A DNA stretch of 64,000 nucleotides from CAYXGZ01 sp964464755 (GCA_964464755.1 CAYXGZ010000002.1:90641-154640), one strand, 5' to 3'. Numbered from the stretch's first letter, positions 49,951-58,921 are shown. The notes: generated from the letters alone by a model not told the origin. A program made the numbers and translations.

Positions 49951-50835
49951 ATGTCGCTGATCGTCGACTGCTCCCGCTGCCTCCGCACCCACGACGGGGC
50001 CGAGGACTGCTGCCCCTGGTGCGGCTTCGACCCGCTTGGCGACCCGGGGCGCTTCGGCCCCTTCGCCCTCGAGGGCGTGCACGGCCGCGGGGCCCTCTCC
50101 GTCGTCTTCAAGGCCTGGCGCGGGCCGGAGCTCGTGGCGCTCAAGGTCCTGGAGTCGCTCGACCCGGACCTGCTCGACCGCTTCGAGCAGGAGGCCGAGG
50201 TCGTGCGCCGGCTTTCCCACCCGAACCTCGTGCGGGTCCTCGAGAGCGGCGAGATCGACGACCACGGCTACCTCGTCATGGAGTTCGTCGACGGTCCCCC
50301 GCTGGCCGCCGGGCTGCGGAAGAAGGCCTACCCGCCCGCGAAGCTGGCCGCGATCGGCGCGCTCGTCGCCCGCGCGTTGCACCACGCGCACCGCTCCGGG
50401 TTCATCCACCGGGACATCACCCCGGGGAACATCCTGCTCACGCCCGAGGGCGTCCCCAAGCTCTCCGACTTCGGCCTCGCGCTGCGCCGCGACGGCAGCG
50501 ACCGCCCCGCGGCGGGCACGACCGCCGGCACGCCGGTCTACATGAGCCCGGAGCAGGCCGCCGGGCTGCACGACGTCGTCGATCCCCGCGCGGACGTCTA
50601 CTCGCTCGGCGCCGTGCTCTACGAGGGCCTCGCCGGCCGGCCCCCCTTCGCGGGCGGGCCCGTGCTCGAGATCCTCCGCCGTGTCCAGGGCGAGGAGCCC
50701 GAGCTGCCGCGCGAGGCGCCGCCCGAGCTCGCGGCGATCGTCCGAAAGGCGATGGAGAAGGACCCCGCGCGCCGCCACCGCTCGATGCTGGAGCTCGCCG
50801 AGGCGCTGGACGGATTCGCGCGGCGGAACGGGTAG
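49951..50835 (+). CDS. Zinc-ribbon Ser/Thr protein kinase
   Basis: 294 residues. An N-terminal zinc ribbon (Cys7, Cys10, Cys21, Cys24; CxxC twice) precedes the kinase domain with VFKAW, ATP-lysine in VALKVLES, catalytic FIHRDITPGNILL (HRD 153-155; Thr replaces the usual Lys two residues after Asp), DFG at 173 and TPVYMSPEQ. There is no transmembrane helix, so it is cytoplasmic. It is eleven bases from the M50 gene, suggesting common function with the site-2 protease. Confidence 0.9.
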   Translation: MSLIVDCSRCLRTHDGAEDCCPWCGFDPLGDPGRFGPFALEGVHGRGALSVVFKAWRGPELVALKVLESLDPDLLDRFEQEAEVVRRLSHPNLVRVLESGEIDDHGYLVMEFVDGPPLAAGLRKKAYPPAKLAAIGALVARALHHAHRSGFIHRDITPGNILLTPEGVPKLSDFGLALRRDGSDRPAAGTTAGTPVYMSPEQAAGLHDVVDPRADVYSLGAVLYEGLAGRPPFAGGPVLEILRRVQGEEPELPREAPPELAAIVRKAMEKDPARRHRSMLELAEALDGFARRNG

Positions 50836-50838
50836 AAT
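50833..50838 (+). promoter_or_regulatory. -10-like element before the M50 gene
   Basis: TAGAAT, seven bases before the ATG at 50846. It overlaps the kinase stop, so it could provide internal expression. Confidence 0.35.
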
Positions 50839-50845
50839 CGCCGCC

Positions 50846-51805
50846 ATGTGGAACTGGAGCCTCCAGGTCTTCCGCTGGTGGGGGGTTCCCGTCCGCCTCC
50901 ACTGGACCCTGCTGCTCTGGTGGGCCATGGATCTCCTCAAGGGCCTCCAGCTCGGCGGGGTGTCCCTCCAGATCACCCTCGCGGGCATGGGCATCCTCTT
51001 CGTCCACGTCCTGCTCCACGAGTTCGGCCACGTCTGGGGCGCCCGGCGCTCGGGCGAGCCCGTGGACTCCGTCGTGCTCTGGATGCTCGGCGGCATGACC
51101 TACGCGGGCCACTCCGACGATCCGCGAACGGAGATCCGCGTCACGCTCCCCGGTCCGCTGGTGAATCTCGCGCTCTCGGTGCTCACGGCGGGGGCGATCC
51201 TCGCCCTCGGGATCCCCTGGTCCTGGACCTACCTCAATCCGCTGGGCGGCGGCTACCCGGCCGGCCCGCTCGGCGCGGCCCTGCTCGTGTACGCGCTGAA
51301 GACCGGCGTGATGCTCACCGCGTTCAACCTCCTGGTGCCGGCCTACCCGCTCGACGGCGGCCGCCTGCTCCTGGCCTGGCTCACGATGCGGATGGGCCGG
51401 GGCCGCGCGATGTCCGTCGCCTCCTCCATCGCGATCCCGATCGGCGTCGTCCTGCTCGGGGCGGCGATCTACCTCGGGGACTTCCTCCTCGGCATCATCG
51501 CGGTGGCCACCCTGGTCCAGGCCGCGCAGATGCGGCAGGTCCTCGCGGTCGGGGCCGAGTTCGGCGAGGCCAGCTACTCCGACCGCGGCTACCGCATCGA
51601 TCCGCCCCGCAAGGAGGGCTTCTTCGAGCGCCGGCGGCGGGAGAAGGCCGAGCGCGAGGCCCGGAAGCGCTCGGAGGAGGACGCGGGCCTGCGCGCCGAC
51701 GTGGACGCCGTGCTCGAGAAGGTCAGCCGGGAGGGGATCTCCAGCCTCTCCCCGGAGGAGCGCCGGCTCCTCGAGAAGGCCAGCGAACGTTTCCGCGACC
51801 GCTGA
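50846..51805 (+). CDS. Site-2-type membrane metalloprotease (M50)
   Basis: 319 residues, with five to six hydrophobic segments. The zinc motif HEFGH (His58, Glu59, His62) lies in the first membrane half and the third ligand region NLLVPAYPLDGG in the second. A cytosolic C-terminal tail is charged and coiled-coil-like (FFERRRREKAEREARKRSEED). Family proteases cleave membrane-bound regulators. The substrate is unknown, and the kinase upstream may share control. Confidence 0.92.
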   Translation: MWNWSLQVFRWWGVPVRLHWTLLLWWAMDLLKGLQLGGVSLQITLAGMGILFVHVLLHEFGHVWGARRSGEPVDSVVLWMLGGMTYAGHSDDPRTEIRVTLPGPLVNLALSVLTAGAILALGIPWSWTYLNPLGGGYPAGPLGAALLVYALKTGVMLTAFNLLVPAYPLDGGRLLLAWLTMRMGRGRAMSVASSIAIPIGVVLLGAAIYLGDFLLGIIAVATLVQAAQMRQVLAVGAEFGEASYSDRGYRIDPPRKEGFFERRRREKAEREARKRSEEDAGLRADVDAVLEKVSREGISSLSPEERRLLEKASERFRDR

Positions 51806-51852
51806 CGTCCGGCCCTCCCGCCCGTATCACCTCGATACCCGGAGAACCCCGC

Positions 51853-53904
51853 ATGACCCGCCGACTCCCCGCCCTCGTCCTGCTCGCCGTCCTCGCCGCG
51901 CCCGCCGCGGGCCAGGACGACCCCGTCGACTCGGGCTGGACGAAGTGCGACAGCGAGATCGCCTGGCTCGGCGACGAGCGCAAGGTCCGCGACAACGTCC
52001 AGGGCCGCTCCCTGGCCAAGACGACCGTCGACCTCGACGACCTGCTCGAGAAGGCGAAGGACAAGTCCAAGGAGACCGGGCGCCCCATCCTCTGGTACGT
52101 CCCCGAGGTCGCCGGCCCGCACATGTACCGCCCCCTGGTCCTCGACCGCTACATGAAGGCCGCCGTCTGGAGCGACGAGGCCGTCGTCGACCTCGTGCAG
52201 CGCCGCTACGTGCCGCTGCGCGCCGCCGCCGCGGGCACGCTGGCCACCGACACGGGCGTGAAGAAGTGGGAGATCGTCGAGCCCGCGATCGTGATCCTCG
52301 ACGCCGAGGGCAAGGTCCTCCACTCCGTCCAGCGCATCCGCACCTTCAACGCCGACTTCCTGCTCGGCGTGCTGCGGCTGGCCGCCGCGAAGTTCGGCAA
52401 GCCCTTCGAGTCCGACGACGCCGCGGAGCTCGTCCGCGGGGGCGAGTACGAGAAGGCCATGGCGAAGCTCTCCGCGGGCCCCTCCACGCCGGAGAGCCGG
52501 CTGGCGCTCGCGGGGATCGCGCGCCGCCTGCACCTCGGGCCCGAGGCCCTCAAGGCGCTCGACGAGGCCGAGGCTGGCGCGGGCCCCGAGACCCGGTCCT
52601 CGATCGCCGCGGAGCGCGGCCTCGTCCTCTTCGGGCTCGGCCGCCTCGCGGAGGCCCGCAAGTCCCTCGAGGCCGCGAAGGCCGGGCCGCGGGCCTCGGA
52701 GGCCCGGTACGTCCTCGCCGTCGCCGAGCGCTGCTCGGGCCGGGACGCGGACGCCGCGAAGCGCTTCGAGGAGCTCGCCCGGGACTCGGCGCGCACGCGC
52801 TGGGGCTGGCGGGCCTCGGCGAACCTGCACAAGCACAACGACGGCGTCCCCGTCGGGCCGGCGGCGACCTGCTTCGAGGACTTCACCTGGACCGGCGACT
52901 CCGCCTACGGCCTCGCCCGCACCACGCGCTGGGAGCGCACGCCGGCGGACCTGCCGGACGTCGCCCGCCGCGCCGTCGAGTGGCTGCTGAGGAACCAGTC
53001 CTCGAGCGGCGGCTGGACGGACAGCCGGTACGCGTTCTGGCCCAGCCCGAAGATCCTGCCGAACGTCCACACGTCGGTGACCGGCCTCGCGGCCGCGGCC
53101 CTGCTGGACTGGCGCGAGGTGGACCCCGCGCGCGTCGACGCGGCCCTCGCCGCCGCCGAGAAGTTCCTGCTCGACGACGCCCGCCTCGCCCCCGGCGAGA
53201 ACGAGGAGGTCTACGCCCACTCCTACCGCCTCCTCTACTGGCTCCGGAAGCACGCCGCCTCGAAGGACGCCGCGGTGCGCAAGGACTGCGTCGCGCGGAT
53301 GGGCGCGGTGGCGGCCGCGCTCGGGAAGATCCAGGACGCGCAGGGCTACTGGGCCCACGAGTACCCGAACCCCTTCTGCACGGCGGCCGCGCTCCAGGCG
53401 CTGCAGGCCGCCGCGGCGGCGGGCGCGGAGATCCCGGAGGGGATGGTCGCCCGGGGGCTCGACGCCCTGCTGGCGACGCGCGGCGACCGGGGCCGCCAGG
53501 CCTACGGCGCGCCCGGCCGGGCGAGCGCCGCGAAGGACTCCTCGGCCCGCAGCGCGATGTGCGAGGCCGTGCTCCTGGCCGCGGGGAAGACGACGAAGGA
53601 GGAGTTCCAGGCCGCGATGGACGACTTCTGGACCTTCCTCGACCGGCGGGAGAACGTCCGGGTCTGCGACTTCCACTCCGACGGCGAGCTCGGCGGCTTC
53701 TTCTTCTGGCACGGCTTCTACCACACCTCCGAGGCGATCGCCCTCCAGGACGAGCCGGGGCGGGCCGCGTCCCGGGAGAAGGCCGCGGCGCACCTCGCCC
53801 GCATCCCCGAGATCGACGGCTCCTTCCTCGACAGCCACGAGATGGGCAAGTCCTACGGCACGGCGACCGCGCTGCTCTCCCTGAAGAACGCGCTCCGGAG
53901 GTGA
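51853..53904 (+). CDS. Secreted thioredoxin-like / TPR / terpene-cyclase-like fusion
   Basis: 683 residues. A signal peptide (MTRRLPALVLLAVLAAPAAG) is followed by a thioredoxin-like domain about 60-180 with RPILWYVPEVAGPHMYRP in place of a redox motif (no Cys or TGA there) and VILDAEGKVLHSVQ. A TPR-like helical zone spans about 190-320. The alpha/alpha-barrel, squalene-cyclase-like repeats (VEWLLRNQSSSGGWTDSRY; ILPNVHTSVTGLAAAALLDW; YTHE-like) run to the end with CDFHSDGELGGFFFWHGFYHTSEA. This is a periplasmic protein of unknown role. A close paralogue follows immediately. Confidence 0.85.
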   Translation: MTRRLPALVLLAVLAAPAAGQDDPVDSGWTKCDSEIAWLGDERKVRDNVQGRSLAKTTVDLDDLLEKAKDKSKETGRPILWYVPEVAGPHMYRPLVLDRYMKAAVWSDEAVVDLVQRRYVPLRAAAAGTLATDTGVKKWEIVEPAIVILDAEGKVLHSVQRIRTFNADFLLGVLRLAAAKFGKPFESDDAAELVRGGEYEKAMAKLSAGPSTPESRLALAGIARRLHLGPEALKALDEAEAGAGPETRSSIAAERGLVLFGLGRLAEARKSLEAAKAGPRASEARYVLAVAERCSGRDADAAKRFEELARDSARTRWGWRASANLHKHNDGVPVGPAATCFEDFTWTGDSAYGLARTTRWERTPADLPDVARRAVEWLLRNQSSSGGWTDSRYAFWPSPKILPNVHTSVTGLAAAALLDWREVDPARVDAALAAAEKFLLDDARLAPGENEEVYAHSYRLLYWLRKHAASKDAAVRKDCVARMGAVAAALGKIQDAQGYWAHEYPNPFCTAAALQALQAAAAAGAEIPEGMVARGLDALLATRGDRGRQAYGAPGRASAAKDSSARSAMCEAVLLAAGKTTKEEFQAAMDDFWTFLDRRENVRVCDFHSDGELGGFFFWHGFYHTSEAIALQDEPGRAASREKAAAHLARIPEIDGSFLDSHEMGKSYGTATALLSLKNALRR

Positions 53905-53909
53905 TCCCG

Positions 53910-55886
53910 ATGAGGACCGCGACGCTGCTCGTCCTGGCCGCCGCCCTGGCCGCGGCGCAGGACGACCCCCGCGAGGCCGCCTACGCGAAGCTCGACTCGG
54001 CCATCGCCTGGCTCCACGACGGCGTGGTCCTGCCGGACGCCGAGGCCCTGGGCCGCCGCCGCTCGAAGGCGGAGCGGGACCCCTCGTCGCTCGTCGAGGA
54101 GGCGCTCGAGCGGGCGGGGAAGGAGAAGCGGCTCGTCCTCTGGTACGTCCCGCGGCAGCCGGGCTCGCACATGAACCGGGCCGCGATCCTCGACGCCTAC
54201 CTCAAGGCGGCGGTGTTCAGCGACCCGGACCTCGCGGCCTTCGTCAACCGCTCGTTCGTCCCGCTGCGCTGCGTCGCGACGGCCGCCGTCGCGGGCGAGC
54301 GGGGCCTCCGCCGCTTCGCCTTCGTCGAGCCCGGGATCGTCTTCCTCGCGCCCGACGGCGAGACGGTGCACGTCGCGGACCGGCTCCGCACCTACAGCCC
54401 CGACTGGTTCCTCGCGCTCTTCCGCTCGGTCCTGGACTCGCGCCCCGAGTTCAAGCCGGCGGCGCCCCCGGCCCCCGCGGGGGCCCTGGAGCGCGCCGTC
54501 GAGGCCCGGCTCCGGCGCGACGGCAAGGCCGCGCTCGCCCTGCTCGAGGGGCTCGCGGAGCCCGAGGCCCAGGTCGAGAAGGGCCGCGTGCTGATGCACC
54601 TGGGCCGCTTCGACGAGGCCCGCGAGGTGCTGGGCCGCGCGGCGGACGTCGCCTCGGCCCGGCAGGCGGAGGCGAACTACTGGGCCGGGCTGCTCGAGCG
54701 GATCGGGGGCCGGGGCCCGGGCACGGAGCGCTGGGCCCGGGTCGTGAAGGATTTCCCGGGGACCCCGTGGGCCGCGAAGGCCGCGGCGAACCTCGTGGTC
54801 CGCGAGGACTCGCTGCCGATGGGCCCGGCGATGCACGCCTTTGAGGAGGTCGCCTGGCCGCCCGAGGAGGCGCTGGCCGGCCGGCCCTCGTCCACGCGCT
54901 GGGCCCGCACCCCGGCCGACCTGCCCGACGTCGCGCGGCGCGCCGTCGAGTGGCTGCTGCGGAACCAGGACGCCTCGGGCGCCTGGACCGACAGCCGCTA
55001 CGTGTACTGCGACAGCCCGAAGATCCTGCCGAACGTGCACATGGCGGCGACCGCGCTCGCGGCGGCGGCCCTGCTCGCGTGGCGCGACGTCGCCCCGGAG
55101 CGCGTCGACGCGGCGCTCGCGAAGGTGACCGCCTGGGTGCTCGACGAGAAGCGGATGGCCCGAAAGCAGAACGAGGAGGCCTTCGCCGACGCGTACCGGC
55201 TCCTCTACCTCGCGCGCCGGCACCGGACCCTCGAGGGGAAGGCGAAGGAGGAGAACCTCGCCGCGCTCGACCGGATCGCGCTCGCGCTGGCGAAGCAGCA
55301 GCGGGCGACCGGGCTGTTCTGGCACGAGTACGAGAACCCCTTCGTGACGGCGGCCGCGGTCCTCGGCCTGGACGCGGCGAAAGGCGCGGGCCTCGAGCCG
55401 AACCCCGCCGTGCTCGCCCGGGCCGCCGACGCGCTGCTGAAGTGCCGCTCGAAGGACGGGCGCTACACCTACGGCGGGCCCCAGGCCCGGCCGAGCGTGG
55501 CCAAGGACACCTGCGCCCGGGCCCCGGCCGCCGAGGCGGCGCTGCTCGCCGCGGGGCGCGGGTCGAAGGAGGACGTCGCCGCCGCGCTCGACCGCTTCCT
55601 CGAGTACCTGCCCCGGCTCGAGGCCGTGCGCACCTGCGACTTCCACGCGGACGCCGAGCTCGGGGGCTTTTTCTTCTTCTTCGGATTCTTCCACGCCTCG
55701 GAGGCCGCGAACCGGCTCGACGGGGAGGCGCGGGACCGCGTCGCGGGGAAGCTGCTCGCGCACCTGGTCTCCATCCCCGAGTGGGACGGGAGCTTCCTCG
55801 ACAGCCACGAGCTGGGGAAGGGCTACGGGACGGCGATGGCGCTGCTGTCGCTGGCGGAGCTGAAGCCCCGGCCCAAGATCTACTAG
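53910..55886 (+). CDS. Second thioredoxin-like / TPR / cyclase-like fusion
   Basis: 658 residues, a paralogue of the previous gene, starting 5 bp after its stop with GGAGG overlapping that stop. It has a signal peptide (MRTATLLVLAAALAAAQ), thioredoxin-like RLVLWYVPRQPGSHMNRA without redox Cys, and cyclase-like blocks WLLRNQDASGAWTDSRYVYCDSPKILPNVHMAATALAAAALLAW and CDFHADAELGGFFFFFGFFHASEA. Tandem duplication is obvious. The shared CDFH-x-D-x-ELGGFFF motif could be a functional site of the barrel. The 3' end overlaps the convergent coiled-coil gene in CTAG. Confidence 0.85.
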   Translation: MRTATLLVLAAALAAAQDDPREAAYAKLDSAIAWLHDGVVLPDAEALGRRRSKAERDPSSLVEEALERAGKEKRLVLWYVPRQPGSHMNRAAILDAYLKAAVFSDPDLAAFVNRSFVPLRCVATAAVAGERGLRRFAFVEPGIVFLAPDGETVHVADRLRTYSPDWFLALFRSVLDSRPEFKPAAPPAPAGALERAVEARLRRDGKAALALLEGLAEPEAQVEKGRVLMHLGRFDEAREVLGRAADVASARQAEANYWAGLLERIGGRGPGTERWARVVKDFPGTPWAAKAAANLVVREDSLPMGPAMHAFEEVAWPPEEALAGRPSSTRWARTPADLPDVARRAVEWLLRNQDASGAWTDSRYVYCDSPKILPNVHMAATALAAAALLAWRDVAPERVDAALAKVTAWVLDEKRMARKQNEEAFADAYRLLYLARRHRTLEGKAKEENLAALDRIALALAKQQRATGLFWHEYENPFVTAAAVLGLDAAKGAGLEPNPAVLARAADALLKCRSKDGRYTYGGPQARPSVAKDTCARAPAAEAALLAAGRGSKEDVAAALDRFLEYLPRLEAVRTCDFHADAELGGFFFFFGFFHASEAANRLDGEARDRVAGKLLAHLVSIPEWDGSFLDSHELGKGYGTAMALLSLAELKPRPKIY

Positions 55887-56722
55887 TTCTTCCGGGGCAG
55901 GACGTTCGCCGGCAGGGAGAACTGCGCGCCGCCGAAGCTGAAGTTGCGCTCGAAGAGCTCGCGGAACTTCCCGAACTGCTCGGGCGTCAGCGACGGCTGG
56001 ACCCGCGTGAACATCGCGCCCCGGATCGAGTCGAGGCGCTCCGCGATCCGCACGAGCGGCGAGGAGGCGCCGAAAAGCTCGTCCATGTAGACGTTCTTCC
56101 GCCCGGCCGCGATCTCCTCGTCCTTGAAGATCTCGTTGAACTTCCCGAGCTCGGCGAGGGACTTGCCGAGCGCGGCGATCAGCGTCGCGGGCCCGTCCTG
56201 CTCGGGGAGCTTCTGGGACGGGTCCTCGGCGGCGATTTCCCGCAGGGCGGTGTAGAGCCCGCGGCCCTCGGCGGCGAGGGCCTCGTCGAGCAGCGCCCGC
56301 TGGCCCGGCTCCAGGCCGAGGTGGGCCGCGACGTCGTCCGAGAGCGGCTTGCCGACCTGGATCGCCATCTTCATGAGCGCCTTCGCGCGGGCCGCCTTCG
56401 CGGCGGACTCGGCGTCGGTCGGCGCCTCGGGGGTCGGCGCGGGGGCCGGCGGGGGCTTCGTCCCGGCGGCCGGCTCCGGCGTGGAGGCGAGCAGGGTGTC
56501 GACCTGGCGCTGGAGGGCGTCGGCGCGGCGGCGGGACTCCTCGAGGAGCTTCTCGGCCTCGGCGCGGGCGGTCCGCTCGGTCTCGAGGCGGCGCGAGAGC
56601 TCGGCCGGCGAGGCCTCGCCGGGGCCGCCGCGCGGGGGCGCGGAGCGGGCCGGGTCGCGCAGGAGCAGGACCAGGACGAGGGCGATCAGCCCGGCGCCGA
56701 GACCGGCGAGGAATCCCTTCAT
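55883..56722 (-). CDS. Single-pass coiled-coil membrane protein
   Basis: 279 residues: N-in membrane helix (FLAGLGAGLIALVLVLLL), periplasmic coiled coil (ELSRRLETERTARAEAEKLLEESRRRADALQRQVDTL), a Pro-rich linker, and a C-terminal helical region (KALMKMAIQVGKPLSDDVAAHLGLEPGQRALLDEAL; RIAERLDSIRGAMFTRVQPSLTPEQFGKFRELFE) of the CpxP/Spy or zinc-resistance-like type. It lies downstream of the seventh selenoprotein gene, separated by a terminator. Function unknown. Confidence 0.75.
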   Translation of the reverse strand: MKGFLAGLGAGLIALVLVLLLRDPARSAPPRGGPGEASPAELSRRLETERTARAEAEKLLEESRRRADALQRQVDTLLASTPEPAAGTKPPPAPAPTPEAPTDAESAAKAARAKALMKMAIQVGKPLSDDVAAHLGLEPGQRALLDEALAAEGRGLYTALREIAAEDPSQKLPEQDGPATLIAALGKSLAELGKFNEIFKDEEIAAGRKNVYMDELFGASSPLVRIAERLDSIRGAMFTRVQPSLTPEQFGKFRELFERNFSFGGAQFSLPANVLPRKN

Positions 56723-56772
56723 GGTGCTCCTTGGACGACCGGCCCCGCGGGCCGTGAGCCGGAAAAGAAGGA

Positions 56773-56801
56773 GCCCCCGTCCGCGCGGGGCGGACGGGGG
56801 C
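56773..56801 (-). terminator. Rho-independent terminator
   Basis: An 11-bp perfect stem GCCCCCGTCCG/CGGACGGGGGC with a 7-nt loop. On the minus strand it is followed by TCCTTCTTTTCC, ending the selenoprotein transcript from 57784. Confidence 0.9.
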
Positions 56802-56815
56802 CGTAGGGTCGTGGC

Positions 56816-57784
56816 CTACTTCGCGTCCTTGGCGTCCTTGAGCTTCTTGAGCCGGTTCTCCCGGTCCTCGAAGAACTTGGCGGCCTGGGCGTTGTCGCCG
56901 AACTTCGCCTTGAGGGCGGCGAGCGCCAGCTCGAAGCTCGGGATGTCCTTCTTCGCCTCCGCGTGGTCCATGATGAAGATGTAGAAGGTCTGGATCCGCA
57001 TCTCGTCGCTGGGGATGCGGCCGGCCTTGTGCATCTCGAGGAACTTCGCGCCGAGCTCGCCGCGCTGTTCCGCGGTGGCGGCCCGGGGCAGGGTCTTGAT
57101 CGCGTCCTCGACCTCGAAATTGGCCTGGACCCCGGCGACGACCCCCTTCTGCTCGGGCGTGAGGTCCTTGAGCCCGGCGATCCGTTCCTTCGTCTTGGCG
57201 GCATCGAGGAGCCCGAGCTTGAGCTGGGCGCTGAAGAGCTCGAAGTCCGCGGCGGGGTCGGTGGCCGCCTTCGCCTTGAGGGCGGGGACGGACTTGACGA
57301 GCTTGCCGGTGGCGGCGAAGCCGTCCGCGGTGCGGTTCTTCCAGTCGGTGTGCACGCCGGCGACCTGGCCCTCGGCGTCGAGGAAGACCAGGTGGGGGAA
57401 GCCGCGCCCGCCCTTCTCGGCGAGGAGGTCGGGGTGCTTGGCGCCGGTCACCTTCGAGGTGACGTGGCAGAAGAGGACGTAGTCCTTGGCGAACTCGGCC
57501 ATCTTGTCATCGAGGAGGGCGCCGCCCTCCATGGCGATGCAAGGTTTTCAGGGCTCGTAGCTTCGCGTGAAGTAGGTGAAGATGAACTTGCCGGACTTCT
57601 TCGCCTCGGCGAGGGCCTGCTCGTAGTCCGTCAGCCAGGGCGCCTTCTTGAGGAAGGGCTCGGCGAGCTTCTTCTCGAGGTTCGCCTTCATCTTCTCCTG
57701 GTCCGGCTCCTGCGCCGAGGCCGGGAGGGAGGCGAGCGCCAGGAGCGCGAAGGCTCCGGCGGACGCGGCCAGTCGGTTTCTCAC
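56816..57784 (-). CDS. Secreted thioredoxin-like selenoprotein with UxxC motif (Sec79)
   Basis: 322 residues with TGA 57548-57550 as Sec79. GTG start at 57784 with AGGAG upstream and TATAGT 27 bases above. A signal peptide (VRNRLAASAGAFALLALASLPASAQ) leads to a charged helix, then YEQALAEAKKSGKFIFTYFTRSYEP-U79-K-P-C82-IAMEGGALLDDKMAEFAKDYVLFCH, and later GFPHLVFLDAEGQVAGVHTDW with the cis-Pro position in GFPHL. A helical C-terminal half follows (LTPEQKGVVAGVQANFEVEDAIK). The frame is open across the TGA. The family's usual motif is CxxC. Predicted periplasmic disulfide/peroxide redox protein. Hairpin 57514-57530 is the best of the set. Confidence 0.9.
57514..57530 (-). promoter_or_regulatory. 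Putative bacterial SECIS hairpin
   Basis: A perfect 7-bp stem GGAGGGC/GCCCUCC with loop GGC. The loop starts about 24 nt after the UGA. The clearest of the seven. Confidence 0.8.
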
Positions 57785-57938
57785 GTCGTGCTCCTGTAAT
57801 GGAATCCGCCGACTATACAGGATGGGAAACGACGCCCGGCCGCCTTTTCATCCCGGAAATGCGGTAACGCCCCGGAGGTCCGGGTTGTCAACCCCCCGCG
57901 GGGTCCCTATCATGGGTCCCTTCCCGGAGGTGCCTTCC

Positions 57939-58919
57939 ATGGCCGTCCCCTTGAACGTCCCGCGCCCGCAGCCCGGGCGCGTGGTCCAGGTCTTCGCGGT
58001 CGTCGTCGCCGCCGTCCTGCTGGCGATCGCGCTCTTCGACTCCTGGTTCGTCATCGACGCGAAGAGCGGCGAGCACGCGGTGCTCCAGCGCTTCGGCCGC
58101 TTCTCGCGCGAGGTGACCGAGCCCGGCTTCCACGGCAAGCTGCCGTTCGGGATCGACACGGTCTCCATCATCCGCGTCCAGGAGGTCCGCCGGGTCGAGA
58201 TCGGCTTCCGCTCGAGCGACCTCTCGGAGCGGGACCACCCGGAGAGCGCGGGCCGCACGATGGCGGAGCCCGAGCACAGCATCGCGATCACGAAGGACCA
58301 GAACCTCGTCGACGCGGACTACGTGGTGCAGTACGAGATCCGCTCGATGAAGGACTTCCTCTTCAACGTGAGCTACCCGGACTGGACGGTGCGGCAGGCC
58401 GCGAAGGCCGTGCTCCGTGAGATCATCGCGAACCGGAACATCGACGACATCCTCACGACCGGCCGCGACGAGATGCAGGCCGAGGCGAAGGACCAGCTGC
58501 AGAAGCTGCTCGACGGGTACAAGATCGGCGTGAAGGTCATCAGCGTGCAGTTCCAGGACGTGCACGCGCCGGACGCCGTCATCCCCGCGTTCAACGACGT
58601 GCAGAAGGCCAAGGAGGAGCGCGAGACGGCCATCAACGAGGGCCGCCGCGTCGCCAACCAGGTGATCCCCAAGGCCGAGGGCCAGGCGAAGAAGCTCATC
58701 ACCGAGGCGGAGGCCTACAAGATCCGGCGCCTCAACGAGGCGACGGGCGACGCCTCGCGCTTCGCCTCGATCCACGAGGCCTACCTGAAGAGCCCCGCGC
58801 TGACGCGCAGCCAGCTCTACCTCCAGGCGATGGGGGAGATCCTGCCCGGGCTCGAGAAGACGCTGGTGGACGGGGAGGGCAACCTCCTGATGCCGGTCCA
58901 GCCGGGGAAGGGGCGCTAG
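57939..58919 (+). CDS. hflK: HflK-type stomatin/prohibitin-family membrane protein
   Basis: 326 residues. A membrane helix near 14-36 (VVQVFAVVVAAVLLAIALFDSWFVID) is followed by the SPFH/band-7 domain with GEHAVLQRFGRFSREVTEPGFHGKLPFGID. A long helix ends in ETAINEGRRVANQVIPKAEGQAKKLITEAEAYKIRR, the HflK signature. HflK and HflC form a large periplasmic cage controlling FtsH. GGAGG precedes the ATG. TATCAT upstream (57908) is a candidate -10. It is two bases from hflC. Confidence 0.92.
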   Translation: MAVPLNVPRPQPGRVVQVFAVVVAAVLLAIALFDSWFVIDAKSGEHAVLQRFGRFSREVTEPGFHGKLPFGIDTVSIIRVQEVRRVEIGFRSSDLSERDHPESAGRTMAEPEHSIAITKDQNLVDADYVVQYEIRSMKDFLFNVSYPDWTVRQAAKAVLREIIANRNIDDILTTGRDEMQAEAKDQLQKLLDGYKIGVKVISVQFQDVHAPDAVIPAFNDVQKAKEERETAINEGRRVANQVIPKAEGQAKKLITEAEAYKIRRLNEATGDASRFASIHEAYLKSPALTRSQLYLQAMGEILPGLEKTLVDGEGNLLMPVQPGKGR

Positions 58920-58921
58920 CC

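Noticed and set aside
50848..51838. Plus-strand frame upstream of 51853 as part of the thioredoxin-like gene
   Set aside because: It overlaps the M50 gene in another frame and is Arg/Pro-rich. The signal peptide starts at ATG 51853.
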